This document shows, one piece after another, positions 31,897 through 41,201 of a DNA stretch of 41,959 bases. Below the pieces are notes generated by a model. The model made no database searches, had not been told where the DNA came from, and worked only from the letters and a program-made list of their open reading frames with translations. The stretch's first letter is position 1, and each line of letters begins with the position of its first letter. A program made the translations under genes and the position numbers. The DNA is taken from positions 1-41,959 of the forward strand of contig JAFZSQ010000066.1 of assembly GCA_017619295.1 (NCBI GenBank). The letters run 5' to 3'. Source of the DNA: Lachnospiraceae bacterium. Lineage in GTDB: Bacteria; Bacillota; Clostridia; Lachnospirales; Lachnospiraceae.

Positions 31897-32922
31897 ATGG
31901 AAAAGAAAAACATTGATTGGGCAAACCTCGGGTTTGGCTACATCAAAACGGACTACCGTTATGTATCCAATTTTAAAGAAGGAGCATGGGATGCAGGCGT
32001 CATCACTGAGGATGACAAGGTGGTCTTGAGTGAGTGCGCAGGCGTTCTTCAGTATGCTCAGACTTGCTTCGAGGGCCTTAAGGCTTATACAACAGAGGAT
32101 GGCAAGATTGTTTGCTTCCGTCCTGACCTCAACGCAGATCGTATGGTAGATTCTGCTAAGAGACTTGAGATGCCCGTATTCCCCAAGGAGAGATTCATCG
32201 ACGCAGTTGTTCAGGTTGTTAAAGCTAACGCTGCTTTCGTTCCTCCTTACGGTTCAGGCGCAACTCTTTACATCAGACCCTATATGTTTGGTTCTAACCC
32301 CGTTATCGGCGTTAAGCCCGCTGACGAGTATCAGTTCAGAATCCTTACAACACCTGTTGGTCCTTACTTCAAGGGCGGCGCTAAGCCCATCACCATCAAG
32401 GTAAGTGACTTCGACCGTGCAGCACCGCACGGAACCGGCCACATCAAGGCAGGTCTTAACTACGCAATGAGCTTACATGCAATCGTTACAGCTCATGAAG
32501 AGGGATTCGCTGAGAATATGTATCTCGACGCTGCAACCAGAACCAAGGTTGAGGAGACCGGCGGAGCTAACTTCATCTTCGTAACCAAGGACAACAAGGT
32601 TGTAACACCCAAGTCAGACAGCATTCTTCCTTCAATCACAAGAAGAAGCCTTATCTACGTTGCCAAGGAGTATCTTGGACTTGAGGTTGAGGAGAGAGAA
32701 GTATTCTTCGACGAGGTTAAGGATTTCGCAGAGTGCGGACTTTGCGGTACAGCTGCAGTAGTTTCACCTGTTGGCAAGATTGTTGACCACGGCAAGGAAA
32801 TCTGCTTCCCTGCAGGCATGGAGAAGATGGGTCCCACAACTCAGAAACTTTACGATACACTCACAGGTATCCAGATGGGTCGTATCGAAGCTCCCGAGGG
32901 CTGGATCAAAGTTATCGAGTAA
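31897..32922 (+). CDS. ilvE: Branched-chain amino acid aminotransferase
   Basis: A 341-residue class IV PLP aminotransferase, the long form shared with Bacillus and mitochondrial enzymes, that transfers amino groups between glutamate and branched-chain keto acids. Family marks: HYAQ-like LQYAQTCFEGLKAY, CFRPDLNADRM, SGATLYIRPYMFGSNP, the PLP lysine in GHIKAGLNYAMS (K184), VEETGGANFIFV, and CGLCGTAAVVSPVGKI. GAAAGGAAAGG lies just before the ATG. It has its own promoter and a terminator follows, so it is a single-gene unit. Confidence 0.95.
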   Translation: MEKKNIDWANLGFGYIKTDYRYVSNFKEGAWDAGVITEDDKVVLSECAGVLQYAQTCFEGLKAYTTEDGKIVCFRPDLNADRMVDSAKRLEMPVFPKERFIDAVVQVVKANAAFVPPYGSGATLYIRPYMFGSNPVIGVKPADEYQFRILTTPVGPYFKGGAKPITIKVSDFDRAAPHGTGHIKAGLNYAMSLHAIVTAHEEGFAENMYLDAATRTKVEETGGANFIFVTKDNKVVTPKSDSILPSITRRSLIYVAKEYLGLEVEEREVFFDEVKDFAECGLCGTAAVVSPVGKIVDHGKEICFPAGMEKMGPTTQKLYDTLTGIQMGRIEAPEGWIKVIE

Positions 32923-32936
32923 TTCAGAATTCAGTG

Positions 32937-32968
32937 GCCCCACAGTCAATCTGTGGGGCTATTCTTTT
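32937..32968 (+). terminator. Terminator after ilvE
   Basis: A 9-bp perfect stem GCCCCACAG / CTGTGGGGC with a 5-nt loop, then TATTCTTTT. It lies immediately before the ribosome-binding site of the foldase gene, so transcripts from ilvE would mostly stop. Confidence 0.85.
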
Positions 32969-32982
32969 GCAAAGGATATTAT

Positions 32983-34056
32983 ATGATTTTCAGGAAAAAC
33001 CGAATTCTCTCAGCACTGACAATATTAATCACAACCGTAATGCTTTCAGCCTGCAGCGGCAAAACCACAAAGGTAGTTCTCACCGCAGGCTTTGAGCCGG
33101 ATGAGATTTTCAAAATAGAGACCATGAACTGCACCACCCCTGAGATGATGGTTTATTTAACCAACATGCAAAACAGGTACGAGGAAGTTTATGGCAAGGA
33201 AATATGGAGCACATCCGAAAACGGCAAGAACCTTGAAGGCAACGTTAAGGACAACGTCCTTGCAAAGATTGCCCAGGTAAAAACCATGGATCTCCTCGCC
33301 GCTTCTTACGGTGTAACCCTTGACGAAAAGGAAAATGAGCTGGTAAATGAGGCAGCCAGGACGTATTTCGACTCTCTTAACGACACCGAGAAGGAAACCC
33401 TCGGGGTGACGGAAGAGTTAATTGCCAAGATGTACGGCGAGTACGCTCTTTCCAACAAGATTTACCAGTATCTGATTAAGGACATTAACCCCGAAATCAG
33501 TGATGATGAGGCCAGAACCATTACGGTGGAGCATATCTTAATCAAGACTTATGCCAAGGACGGTTCAGGTAAGAAAATCAACTATTCCGAGAGAATGAAG
33601 AATGAGGCATTGGAGCTTGCCAACGAGGTTTGCGCCCTTGCCAAGGACAAAGAGAATAACAAGTTTGAGGACTTGATTGAACTTTATAATGAGGACTCTG
33701 TCTCAACCTACTCTTTTGGTAAAGGGGAGATGGATCCGGCTTTTGAAGAGGCAGCATTTAATCTTGGAAACGATGAGATAAGCGACGTGGTGGAGAGTGA
33801 GTACGGTTATCACATCATCAAGTGTATAAACACCTTTAACCGAGAGGAAACCGATGCCAACAAGTTAAAGATTGTGGCCAAGAGACGTCAGGAGGTTTTC
33901 GGCGAAAAGTATGATGAGTTCGTATCGGGACTTACCAGAAAGCTTAACGATAACCTGTGGAACGAGATTACCATTACGGACAATCCGGAGATAACAACCA
34001 CCACATTTTTTGACGTTTACGAGAGCATAATCGGCGAGCCTACGGGCCTTAAGTAG
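32983..34056 (+). CDS. PrsA-like foldase lipoprotein (parvulin-type peptidyl-prolyl isomerase)
   Basis: A 357-residue lipoprotein that probably helps fold secreted proteins at the outer face of the membrane. Signal peptide: MIFRKNR, a hydrophobic stretch, lipobox LSAC with C24. Residues 25-190 form the helical N-domain. The parvulin-like domain runs from about 185 to 300: TVEHILIKTY, FEDLIELYNEDS, YSFGKGEMDPAFEEAAFNLG, VVESEYGYHIIKC, matching the rotamase motif. The ATG at 32983 is preferred over a GTG-type start at 32953 because the signal peptide begins there and AAAGGA precedes it. There is no strong promoter between the ilvE terminator and the gene, so it may rely on read-through or a promoter I missed. 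Confidence 0.87.
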   Translation: MIFRKNRILSALTILITTVMLSACSGKTTKVVLTAGFEPDEIFKIETMNCTTPEMMVYLTNMQNRYEEVYGKEIWSTSENGKNLEGNVKDNVLAKIAQVKTMDLLAASYGVTLDEKENELVNEAARTYFDSLNDTEKETLGVTEELIAKMYGEYALSNKIYQYLIKDINPEISDDEARTITVEHILIKTYAKDGSGKKINYSERMKNEALELANEVCALAKDKENNKFEDLIELYNEDSVSTYSFGKGEMDPAFEEAAFNLGNDEISDVVESEYGYHIIKCINTFNREETDANKLKIVAKRRQEVFGEKYDEFVSGLTRKLNDNLWNEITITDNPEITTTTFFDVYESIIGEPTGLK

Positions 34057-34105
34057 GCCACTCCAAAAAGTTTATAAAGATTTTAGAATCATTTTGTTCT
34101 ATATG

Positions 34106-34114
34106 TGATAGAAT
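34106..34114 (+). promoter_or_regulatory. Extended -10 promoter of htpG
   Basis: TGATAGAAT, identical to the -10 region of the DUF4832 gene (17601-17609). No good -35 is visible. No CIRCE or other heat-shock operator is seen. Confidence 0.45.
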
Positions 34115-34158
34115 AATGGTTGTTGAATTAGATTTATTTTGAAAGGACAGTGATATAA

Positions 34159-36201
34159 ATGGCTAAGAAAGGCAGTTTGTCCATTAATTCGGACAATATT
34201 TTTCCCATTATCAAGAAGTGGTTGTATTCGGATCACGACATCTTCTACAGAGAGTTAATCTCCAACGGATGCGATGCAATTACCAAGCTTAAGAAACTGG
34301 ATATGATGGGTGAGTATACTCTTCCCGACGGATTTAAGCCTGAAATTAAGGTAATTGTTAATCCGGACAACAAGACCATCAAGATTATCGATAACGGTCT
34401 TGGTATGACTGAGGAAGAGGTTGAGGAGTACATTACCCAGATTGCCTTCTCCGGAGCTACGGATTTCATTGAAAAATATAAGGATAAGGCCAACGATGAC
34501 CAGATTATCGGTCACTTTGGTTTGGGCTTCTACTCAGCATTCATGGTAGCTGACGAGGTTCACATTGATACTCTTTCATACAAGGCAGGCGCTAAGCCCG
34601 TGCATTGGGAGTGCGACGGCGGCACCGAGTACACCATGGATGAAGGCAAGAAGGAGGGTGTTGGTACAGAGATTACCCTTTTCCTTAACGAGGATTGCCT
34701 TGAATTCTGCAACGAGTACAGAGCTAAAGAGGTTGTGAAGAAGTATTGCTCCTTCATGCCCGTAGAAATTTATCTCTCAAAGGACAAAACCACAGAAACT
34801 CAGATAATCAAGAAGGCCGAGAAACTCGACACCGATGAGGTGGTTGAGGAGATTAAGCCCGAGAAGGACGGAGACGAGGAGAAGCTTAAGATCAAAAAGC
34901 GTCCTGAACTCATGAACGAGACCGCTCCTCTTTGGACCAAGAATCCTTCAGAGTGCACAAAAGAAGAGTATCTTGAGTTCTACCGCAAGGTATTTAACGA
35001 CTACAAAGAGCCCCTTTTCTGGATTCACTTAAACATGGATTACCCCTTCAATTTAAAGGGTATCCTTTACTTCCCCAAGATTAATCTTGAGTACGAGTCC
35101 ATCGAGGGCACCATCAAGTTATACAACAACCAGGTATTTATTGCCGATAACATCAAGGAAGTCATCCCTGAGTTCCTGCTTCTTTTAAAGGGTGTCATCG
35201 ATTGTCCCGATTTGCCCCTTAACGTATCAAGAAGCGCCCTTCAGAACGATGGCTTCGTTAACAAGATTTCCGATTACATCACAAAGAAGGTTGCGGACAA
35301 GCTTTCCGGCATGTGCAAAACCGAGAAGGAAGAGTACGACAAGTACTGGGATGACATTGCTCCCTTCATTAAGTTCGGCTGCTTAAAGAACGACAAGTTC
35401 TGCGAGAAGATGACCGACTATATTCTCTTTAAGAACCTTGAGGGCAAGTACTTAACACTTCCCGAGTGCCTTGAGGTTGCCAAGATCGATGTGGATGACG
35501 AGAACGCCACAGATGAGGAAGGCAACAAGGTAGAGGCTGAAGTGGTTGATGCCGAGAAGGACGAGAACAAGGAAGAGGAGAAGAAGGATAAGACCATCTA
35601 CTACGTAACCGATGAGAAGCAGCAGAGCCAGTACATCAACATGTTCAAGGCTGCCAAGAAGGATGCGGTTATCCTTACTCACAACATCGATCAGCCCTTC
35701 ATCTCACAGCTTGAGGCAAAGAACGAAGGCATCCACTTCTTAAGAATCGATGCGGATGTTACAGATGCTCTTAAATCCAAGACCTCCAAGAAGGCTGAGG
35801 AAGAACTTTCCAAGGAAGCCGAGGAAATCGGAAAGATCATCAAGAAGGCCGTTAAGAAGGATTCTCTTGAGATTAAGATTGAGAAGCTTAAGAATAAAAA
35901 GGTTGCTTCAATGCTTACTCTTTCTGAGGAAACCAGACGTATGCAGGATATGATGAAAATGTATTCAATGCCCGGCATGGACTTCCCTAAGGATACCACC
36001 GGCATGGGTGAGACATTGATTCTTAATGCAAACCATCCTCTTGTAACATATCTTCTTGAGCACAAGGACGGAGATAACACCAAGATGTTTGCTGAGCAGT
36101 TATACGATTTGGCTCGTATCGCTCAGGCACCTCTCGATCCCGAGGCTATGACAGAATTTGTTGCAAGAAGCAATGACATTATGATGCTTCTCGCAAAATA
36201 A
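34159..36201 (+). CDS. htpG: Chaperone HtpG (Hsp90)
   Basis: A 680-residue cytoplasmic Hsp90 chaperone. The GHKL ATP site is complete: ELISNGCDAITKLKK (the usual Ser of ELISNASDA is Gly-Cys), IDNGLGMTEEEV, and GHFGLGFYSAFMVADE. The middle domain has LPLNVSRSALQND (catalytic-loop Arg). An acidic insert (EEGNKVEAEVVDAEKDENKE) near residues 450-470 is longer than usual. The C-terminal dimer domain is intact. AAAGGA lies 11 bases before the ATG. Monocistronic, with a strong terminator. It sits between a PrsA-like foldase and an Hsp70-like DUF5716 cluster, a folding-rich neighbourhood. Confidence 0.96.
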   Translation: MAKKGSLSINSDNIFPIIKKWLYSDHDIFYRELISNGCDAITKLKKLDMMGEYTLPDGFKPEIKVIVNPDNKTIKIIDNGLGMTEEEVEEYITQIAFSGATDFIEKYKDKANDDQIIGHFGLGFYSAFMVADEVHIDTLSYKAGAKPVHWECDGGTEYTMDEGKKEGVGTEITLFLNEDCLEFCNEYRAKEVVKKYCSFMPVEIYLSKDKTTETQIIKKAEKLDTDEVVEEIKPEKDGDEEKLKIKKRPELMNETAPLWTKNPSECTKEEYLEFYRKVFNDYKEPLFWIHLNMDYPFNLKGILYFPKINLEYESIEGTIKLYNNQVFIADNIKEVIPEFLLLLKGVIDCPDLPLNVSRSALQNDGFVNKISDYITKKVADKLSGMCKTEKEEYDKYWDDIAPFIKFGCLKNDKFCEKMTDYILFKNLEGKYLTLPECLEVAKIDVDDENATDEEGNKVEAEVVDAEKDENKEEEKKDKTIYYVTDEKQQSQYINMFKAAKKDAVILTHNIDQPFISQLEAKNEGIHFLRIDADVTDALKSKTSKKAEEELSKEAEEIGKIIKKAVKKDSLEIKIEKLKNKKVASMLTLSEETRRMQDMMKMYSMPGMDFPKDTTGMGETLILNANHPLVTYLLEHKDGDNTKMFAEQLYDLARIAQAPLDPEAMTEFVARSNDIMMLLAK

Positions 36202-36222
36202 CAAACTATACACATTGCCATA

Positions 36223-36251
36223 AAAATGCGCCTAATTTAGGCGCATTTTTT
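36223..36251 (+). terminator. Terminator after htpG
   Basis: AAAATGCGCC pairs with GGCGCATTTT through a TAATTTA centre, then a T-run. It lies 22 bases after the htpG stop. Confidence 0.85.
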
Positions 36252-36273
36252 ATTGCGACCAAACCCAACAGAA

Positions 36274-36282
36274 TGTTATAAT
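36274..36282 (+). promoter_or_regulatory. Extended -10 promoter of the DUF5717-DUF5716 cluster
   Basis: TGTTATAAT, with a possible -35 TTGCGA (36253-36258) at 18 bp. A GCCC-ATCC-GGGC hairpin (36301-36312) lies in the leader just before the ribosome-binding site. Confidence 0.55.
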
Positions 36283-36333
36283 TATTAAGTCTATGAGTAT
36301 GCCCATCCGGGCGAAAAAGTGTGGTGAGTGTTA

Positions 36334-39300
36334 ATGCAGGATAAGATTGAAGAAATTCTGAAAGGGAACTTCGATTACGACATTAGTTCTCTTGATTTTT
36401 CGTGCATTAAATTGGAACTTGAACCGAGCATAGACACCATCACCGAAGGTTCTTTTTCCATCTATGGCCCCGAGGGCTCCTTCACCTCCGGATATATTTA
36501 CTCATCGGACTTTCGAATGAAGCTTGACACCGACTATTTTGCCGGGGAGAGTGCGGAGATTCACTATTCCTTCGACTCTCACGGAATGATAGAGGGAGAC
36601 GTCCTTAAAGGCGAATTCTCGGTCATTTCCAGTCATGGCGAATTCTATCTGCCCTTTGTGGTTTCTATAATGCATAAAGTTCCCGATTCATCAATGGGAA
36701 GCATCAAGAACCTTTTCCATTTCACAAATCTTGCCAAGAGTAACTGGGATGAAGCACTTAAGCTTTTCTCATCCCCTGATTTCTCGTCGGCTTTTTTAGG
36801 CAATGACAGGCAGTTCTACCAGCTGTACAAGGGCTTGTCCTGTAAGCCCGGGAACTCCAGAAACATGGAGGAATTCCTTCTTGCCGTAAATAAGAAGCAG
36901 AGAATTGAATATTTGGTTGAGGACGAGGAAATAAAGATAGACGAGCCAATCCCCGGAACAGAGTACGGCTTTACCGTAACCAGAAACGGATGGGGTTATT
37001 CCTTCCTTGAGGTTTCAAGCAGCAACGGATTGTTTATCTTCGAAAAGAACGTCTATACCGAAGAAAACTTCATCGTAAACAAGTGTAACGTCTGGTTTAA
37101 GGTGGACACCAAGGCTCTTCACAAGGGCAATAACTTTGATGAGATCATCTTAAGAGACGGCCAGACCGTATTTAAAATACCTGCCACCGTATCAACTGAA
37201 GGTACAGGGGTTTCCCATGGAAGAAAACTCAGGGAGTTCAAGCACCTTGAGGTTGATTTGATGACCTATTATCAGGCCTTCAGATTAAAGAAAATCTCCA
37301 TGAACACATGGCTTAAGGAAACCGAGAACATTGTAAACAACATGATCAATGCGGATGAGAGCAATGTGAATGCCAGACTTTTCCAGGCTCAGGTTCTTAT
37401 CAGCATGGAGAGAGAGAACGAGGCCAGATGGATTCTTGATCAGGCTTCCTCAATGCTTGATGAGACCAAACATGATTACAAGGTTTCCTACGCTTATCAC
37501 TTATATTTGACTTCACTCATCACCAAAAACATAGATTTCTCAAGAGAGGTTACAGAGACAGTTTCAAGAGTTTACTCAGAGACCAAGGACTGGCGAATTG
37601 CATGGCTCGTAACTTATTTGTCAGAGGAGTACAACCGCTCTGATTCCAAGAGATGGATGTTCCTTGAAGAGCAGTTTAAGATGGGATGCACAAGCCCCAT
37701 TCTCTACATCGAGGCTTTGCGTCTTATGGTTTCAAATCCCATGATTTTAAGGAGCCTTGGAAACTTTGAACTTCAGGTTTGCTACTACGGAGCAAGAAAC
37801 GAGTGCCTGTCAAAGGACCTTGTTATGCAGATAGTAGAGCTCTCCTCAAGAGAAAAGGAATTCTCACCGGTTCTCTTTAAGACCCTTACCCTCTCATACG
37901 AGAAGAAGAATGACAATGACATATTAAATGCCATCTGCTCTTACCTCATAAGGAACAACAAGGTGGAGACCAGATACTTCAAGTGGTACGCATTGGGAGC
38001 TGAGGCCGGATTAAGGCTTACCAGACTCTATGAGTACTACATGATGTCCATGGACACCTCAAAGAAGACTCCCATCAACAAGACGGTTTTAATGTATTTT
38101 GCCTACAATTCGGATCTGGATTATATCCAGAATGCCCACTTGTATGCAGATGTATTAAGCCGCAGGGACAAGTACCCCGATCTTTACAATCAGTATCTTC
38201 CCCAGATGGAGAACTTTGTGGAGGAGCAGCTTAAAAAGAAGCGAATCAACAAGGAACTGGCTCAGCTTTACAAGGCCCTTTTATCTGAGCGAATGATAGA
38301 TGAAGAAACCATCCATGCCCTTTCGACGGTCCTTTTCATGAATCAGATCAAGACCGATTCCGATTCCATGATAAGGGTTATCATAAGACATCCCAGAATT
38401 AAGGGTGAAATGGCTTACCCTATTGTTGACAGAGTGGCCAGATTCCCTCTTTGGGGTCAGGAGCATGTAATTCTTTTTGAAGACATCCAGGGCAACCGTT
38501 ATGCCGAGGGCGTCAATTACACGGTTGAGAAGCTGATGATTCCCGGCAAAATCATTAAGATGATTGGGGATCAGGGCTTAGACGAACTTGGTCTTAACAT
38601 GTACATCTGTGATTTTGACAGAGAGACCATTCATGTTGATAAGGACAATCGCATAAGGTTTGAAAGAGTCCTTAAAGACGAGAGAGTCATGGACAACTTT
38701 AAAGCCAAGATTCGCGTGGCTCTTACCAGATATTATTATGACAACGACATAACCGATTCCCTTGACTGGTTCTTATCCGATGCAGAGCCCGAAAACATCG
38801 AGGCCTCCGACAGAGATGAGCTCATGAGATACATGATAATCAGAGGCATGACGGACAAGGCCTACGAGTGGTTATGCTTATACGGCACCGCAGGAATTGA
38901 GGTCAAAAACATCGTTAAGCTCCTTGAAACCAAAATTGAGCAGTGCCAGGGAGATAAGGATGAGGAGCTGGTTACCCTTTGCATGTATGCTTTCAGAAAG
39001 GGTAAATTCAACGAGGCCATCTTAAACTACCTCATCAAGAACTACGAAGGCATGACCAAGGACTTGAGAAGCCTATGGAAAGCAGCCATGAGCTACGATA
39101 TAGACACCTATTATATTGCCCAGAAGATTATCATTCAGATTCTCTACACCGGCGCGTATGTAGGTGAGAAGATTGAAATATTTAAGGATTATGTATCCGG
39201 AGGCGCCAAGACGGAGATAGAGACGGCTTTTGTCTCCCAGTGCGCATATGAATTCTTCGTAAACGACAGAATCATGGACGGATTCATCTTCGATGAAATC

Positions 39301-39894
39301 CAGAGAATCATCGGAAGAGGCGAGAAGCTGCACCGTGTGTGCAAGCTGGCGGTTATCAAATACTACGCCGAGCACATGGAGGAAATCGGAGAGGAGCAGA
39401 AGAAACTCATCAAGGAATACGTGACAGAGTTCCTTTTGGAAGGTATCCGACTTGCCTGCTTCACTCAGTTTAAAGAGTTCCTGCCTTTGGCAGCCAAGAT
39501 GGACGATTCGGCCATTATCGAATACCATGCAACCCTTGGAGCCAAGGCTGTAATCCATTACATTTTGGAGAAATCCGACGAGGATGACAACGAGTACCGC
39601 GAGGAGGATATGGATGCGGTATACGGAGGCGTTTTCTTTAAGGAAATCCCCTTATTCTTCGGCGAGAGTATCCAGTATTACATTACCGAGATTCAAAACG
39701 GAAAGAGCCAGCTTACGGAAAGCGCAACTCTTCAGAAGAACGATATAGAAAAGAGCCCTGAGGGCACAAGATATAACCTTGTGAATGACATAGCCATTGC
39801 CCAGACCCTTCAGGACTATGACACCGTGGACGACCTTGTGAGAGAGTACAAGAAAACGGAGTATTTGAGTAAAAATTTGTTTAAAGTACGTTAG
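36334..39894 (+). CDS. DUF5717 family protein, large beta-sandwich and helical-repeat protein
   Basis: A 1186-residue protein of unknown function that I recognise as the Lachnospiraceae DUF5717 family. No signal peptide or membrane helix, so cytoplasmic. Residues 15-110 and 205-300 look like two beta-sandwich domains (EGSFSIYGPEGSFTSGYIYS, SHGEFYLPFVVSI; and YGFTVTRNGWGYSFLEVSS). From about 310 the sequence is helical with TPR-like pairs (NVNARLFQAQVLISMERENE, ARWILDQASSML). A beta-rich insert lies near 690-780 (GQEHVILFEDIQGNRYAEG), then more helical repeats to the end. Such a chain suits a scaffold or client-holding protein. GGTGAG is five bases before the ATG. It is followed after 7 bp by the Hsp70-like gene. 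Confidence 0.85.
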   Translation: MQDKIEEILKGNFDYDISSLDFSCIKLELEPSIDTITEGSFSIYGPEGSFTSGYIYSSDFRMKLDTDYFAGESAEIHYSFDSHGMIEGDVLKGEFSVISSHGEFYLPFVVSIMHKVPDSSMGSIKNLFHFTNLAKSNWDEALKLFSSPDFSSAFLGNDRQFYQLYKGLSCKPGNSRNMEEFLLAVNKKQRIEYLVEDEEIKIDEPIPGTEYGFTVTRNGWGYSFLEVSSSNGLFIFEKNVYTEENFIVNKCNVWFKVDTKALHKGNNFDEIILRDGQTVFKIPATVSTEGTGVSHGRKLREFKHLEVDLMTYYQAFRLKKISMNTWLKETENIVNNMINADESNVNARLFQAQVLISMERENEARWILDQASSMLDETKHDYKVSYAYHLYLTSLITKNIDFSREVTETVSRVYSETKDWRIAWLVTYLSEEYNRSDSKRWMFLEEQFKMGCTSPILYIEALRLMVSNPMILRSLGNFELQVCYYGARNECLSKDLVMQIVELSSREKEFSPVLFKTLTLSYEKKNDNDILNAICSYLIRNNKVETRYFKWYALGAEAGLRLTRLYEYYMMSMDTSKKTPINKTVLMYFAYNSDLDYIQNAHLYADVLSRRDKYPDLYNQYLPQMENFVEEQLKKKRINKELAQLYKALLSERMIDEETIHALSTVLFMNQIKTDSDSMIRVIIRHPRIKGEMAYPIVDRVARFPLWGQEHVILFEDIQGNRYAEGVNYTVEKLMIPGKIIKMIGDQGLDELGLNMYICDFDRETIHVDKDNRIRFERVLKDERVMDNFKAKIRVALTRYYYDNDITDSLDWFLSDAEPENIEASDRDELMRYMIIRGMTDKAYEWLCLYGTAGIEVKNIVKLLETKIEQCQGDKDEELVTLCMYAFRKGKFNEAILNYLIKNYEGMTKDLRSLWKAAMSYDIDTYYIAQKIIIQILYTGAYVGEKIEIFKDYVSGGAKTEIETAFVSQCAYEFFVNDRIMDGFIFDEIQRIIGRGEKLHRVCKLAVIKYYAEHMEEIGEEQKKLIKEYVTEFLLEGIRLACFTQFKEFLPLAAKMDDSAIIEYHATLGAKAVIHYILEKSDEDDNEYREEDMDAVYGGVFFKEIPLFFGESIQYYITEIQNGKSQLTESATLQKNDIEKSPEGTRYNLVNDIAIAQTLQDYDTVDDLVREYKKTEYLSKNLFKVR

Positions 39895-39901
39895 GTGATA
39901 A

Positions 39902-41188
39902 ATGAACATCAGCAAACCCGAAATTCTGGACAAACTTCATAACGAAAAACTCCTTATCGGATTTGATCTGGGAAACGAGTACTCACTTATCAGCTACTGC
40001 TTCCAGAACTCCGATTCACCGGAGACGGCTTCCTACACCGCAGGAGGAGAGCAGTATTCCATTCCCACAGCCATGTGTAAGCGCCGTGAGGTTGGACAGT
40101 GGTTCTACGGTAGAGAGGCTGTAAAGTATTCCGAGGAAGAGGACGGAATCCTTATTGATAATCTCCTTCAGAAGGCCTATGAGGGCAGAGAGATTATTGT
40201 GGAAGACACCCCTTATGACCCGGTGGCGATTCTGACGCTTTTTATAAGAAGGAGTCTCGGAATTCTCACATTCCTTGGAGGCGTGGAGAGAATCGGAGCC
40301 TTCATGATTACCTGTGAGACACTTGACCAGAGAATGGTGGAAGTCCTTACCCAGGCGGTTGCGGGACTCAACCTTAAGACCGACAAGATCTTTTTCCAGA
40401 ATCATATGGAAAGCTTCTACTACTACATGTTAAATCAGCCGGCGGAATTATGGGCCAACCAGGTTTTACTGTGCGATTTCTCGGGACAGAAGCTATTCGT
40501 AAATTACATGGAGAGAAACCTCCGCACCACACCGGTGGTTATCTACATAGACAGCAAGGAATTCCCTGAAATGGGAAGAGATGAGAGCAGCAAACCGGAC
40601 AGAGATCTGGGCTTTTTGGACATCCTTAGAAGGTGTTGCGATAAAAGAATCATCTCCTCCATTTTCCTTATCGGCGACGGATTTAAGGATGACTGGATGA
40701 AGGAATCCCTTAGATATGCCTGCGAGGGCAGAAGGGTATTCAGGGGAAACAACCTTTACAGCAAGGGCGCCTGCATGTGCCTCAGGGAGAAGCTAAGGTG
40801 CTCAGACCTTGGAAAGAACTACGTATTCCTTGGACGTGACAAGCTTAAAGCCAACATTGGAATGCAGGTTCTAAGACGAGGCGAAGAATCATATCTGGCC
40901 CTTCTTGATGCAGGCCTTAACTGGTATGAAGCCAAGAAAAACGTAGAGTTCATCACAGAGAAAGACAACAAATTCGAACTAACCATTACGCCTTTAAACG
41001 GCAAGAACCCCAAGCTTGTGGAGATTAATCTGGACAATCTTCCGAGACGCCCCGACAAGACCACAAGACTTTCAATGCAGGTTTCATTAAAGAGCCCCAA
41101 CATACTGCTCCTTGATATCAAGGATGAGGGCTTCGGGGAAATATTCCCCTCGTCAGGACTTACCTGGCAGCAGGAGATTGAGTTTTAA
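39902..41188 (+). CDS. DUF5716 family protein with Hsp70/actin-like ATPase fold
   Basis: A 428-residue cytoplasmic protein matching DUF5716. The order of motifs is that of the Hsp70 nucleotide-binding domain: phosphate-1 LIGFDLGNEYSLIS (D22-G24), then VAILTLFIRRSLGILTFLGG and FMITCETLDQRMVEVLTQAV (like the DnaK stretch around VPAYFNDAQR), phosphate-2 QVLLCDFSGQKLFV (D192), and adenosine motif SIFLIGDGFKDDWMKESLRY (254-273) followed by FRGNNLYSKGACMCL, the NPDEAVALGAA position of DnaK. The substrate-binding domain of Hsp70 is absent; residues 320-428 form a beta-rich C-terminal part. The ATG follows AGGTGAT, 7 bp after the DUF5717 stop. The ATPase activity and partners are inferred. Confidence 0.83.
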   Translation: MNISKPEILDKLHNEKLLIGFDLGNEYSLISYCFQNSDSPETASYTAGGEQYSIPTAMCKRREVGQWFYGREAVKYSEEEDGILIDNLLQKAYEGREIIVEDTPYDPVAILTLFIRRSLGILTFLGGVERIGAFMITCETLDQRMVEVLTQAVAGLNLKTDKIFFQNHMESFYYYMLNQPAELWANQVLLCDFSGQKLFVNYMERNLRTTPVVIYIDSKEFPEMGRDESSKPDRDLGFLDILRRCCDKRIISSIFLIGDGFKDDWMKESLRYACEGRRVFRGNNLYSKGACMCLREKLRCSDLGKNYVFLGRDKLKANIGMQVLRRGEESYLALLDAGLNWYEAKKNVEFITEKDNKFELTITPLNGKNPKLVEINLDNLPRRPDKTTRLSMQVSLKSPNILLLDIKDEGFGEIFPSSGLTWQQEIEF

Positions 41189-41201
41189 CAGGAGAACGTA
41201 A

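Noticed and set aside
36223..36251. CIRCE-like heat-shock element near htpG
   Set aside because: The inverted repeat lies after htpG and has terminator form with a T-run; its sequence does not match TTAGCACTC-N9-GAGTGCTAA.
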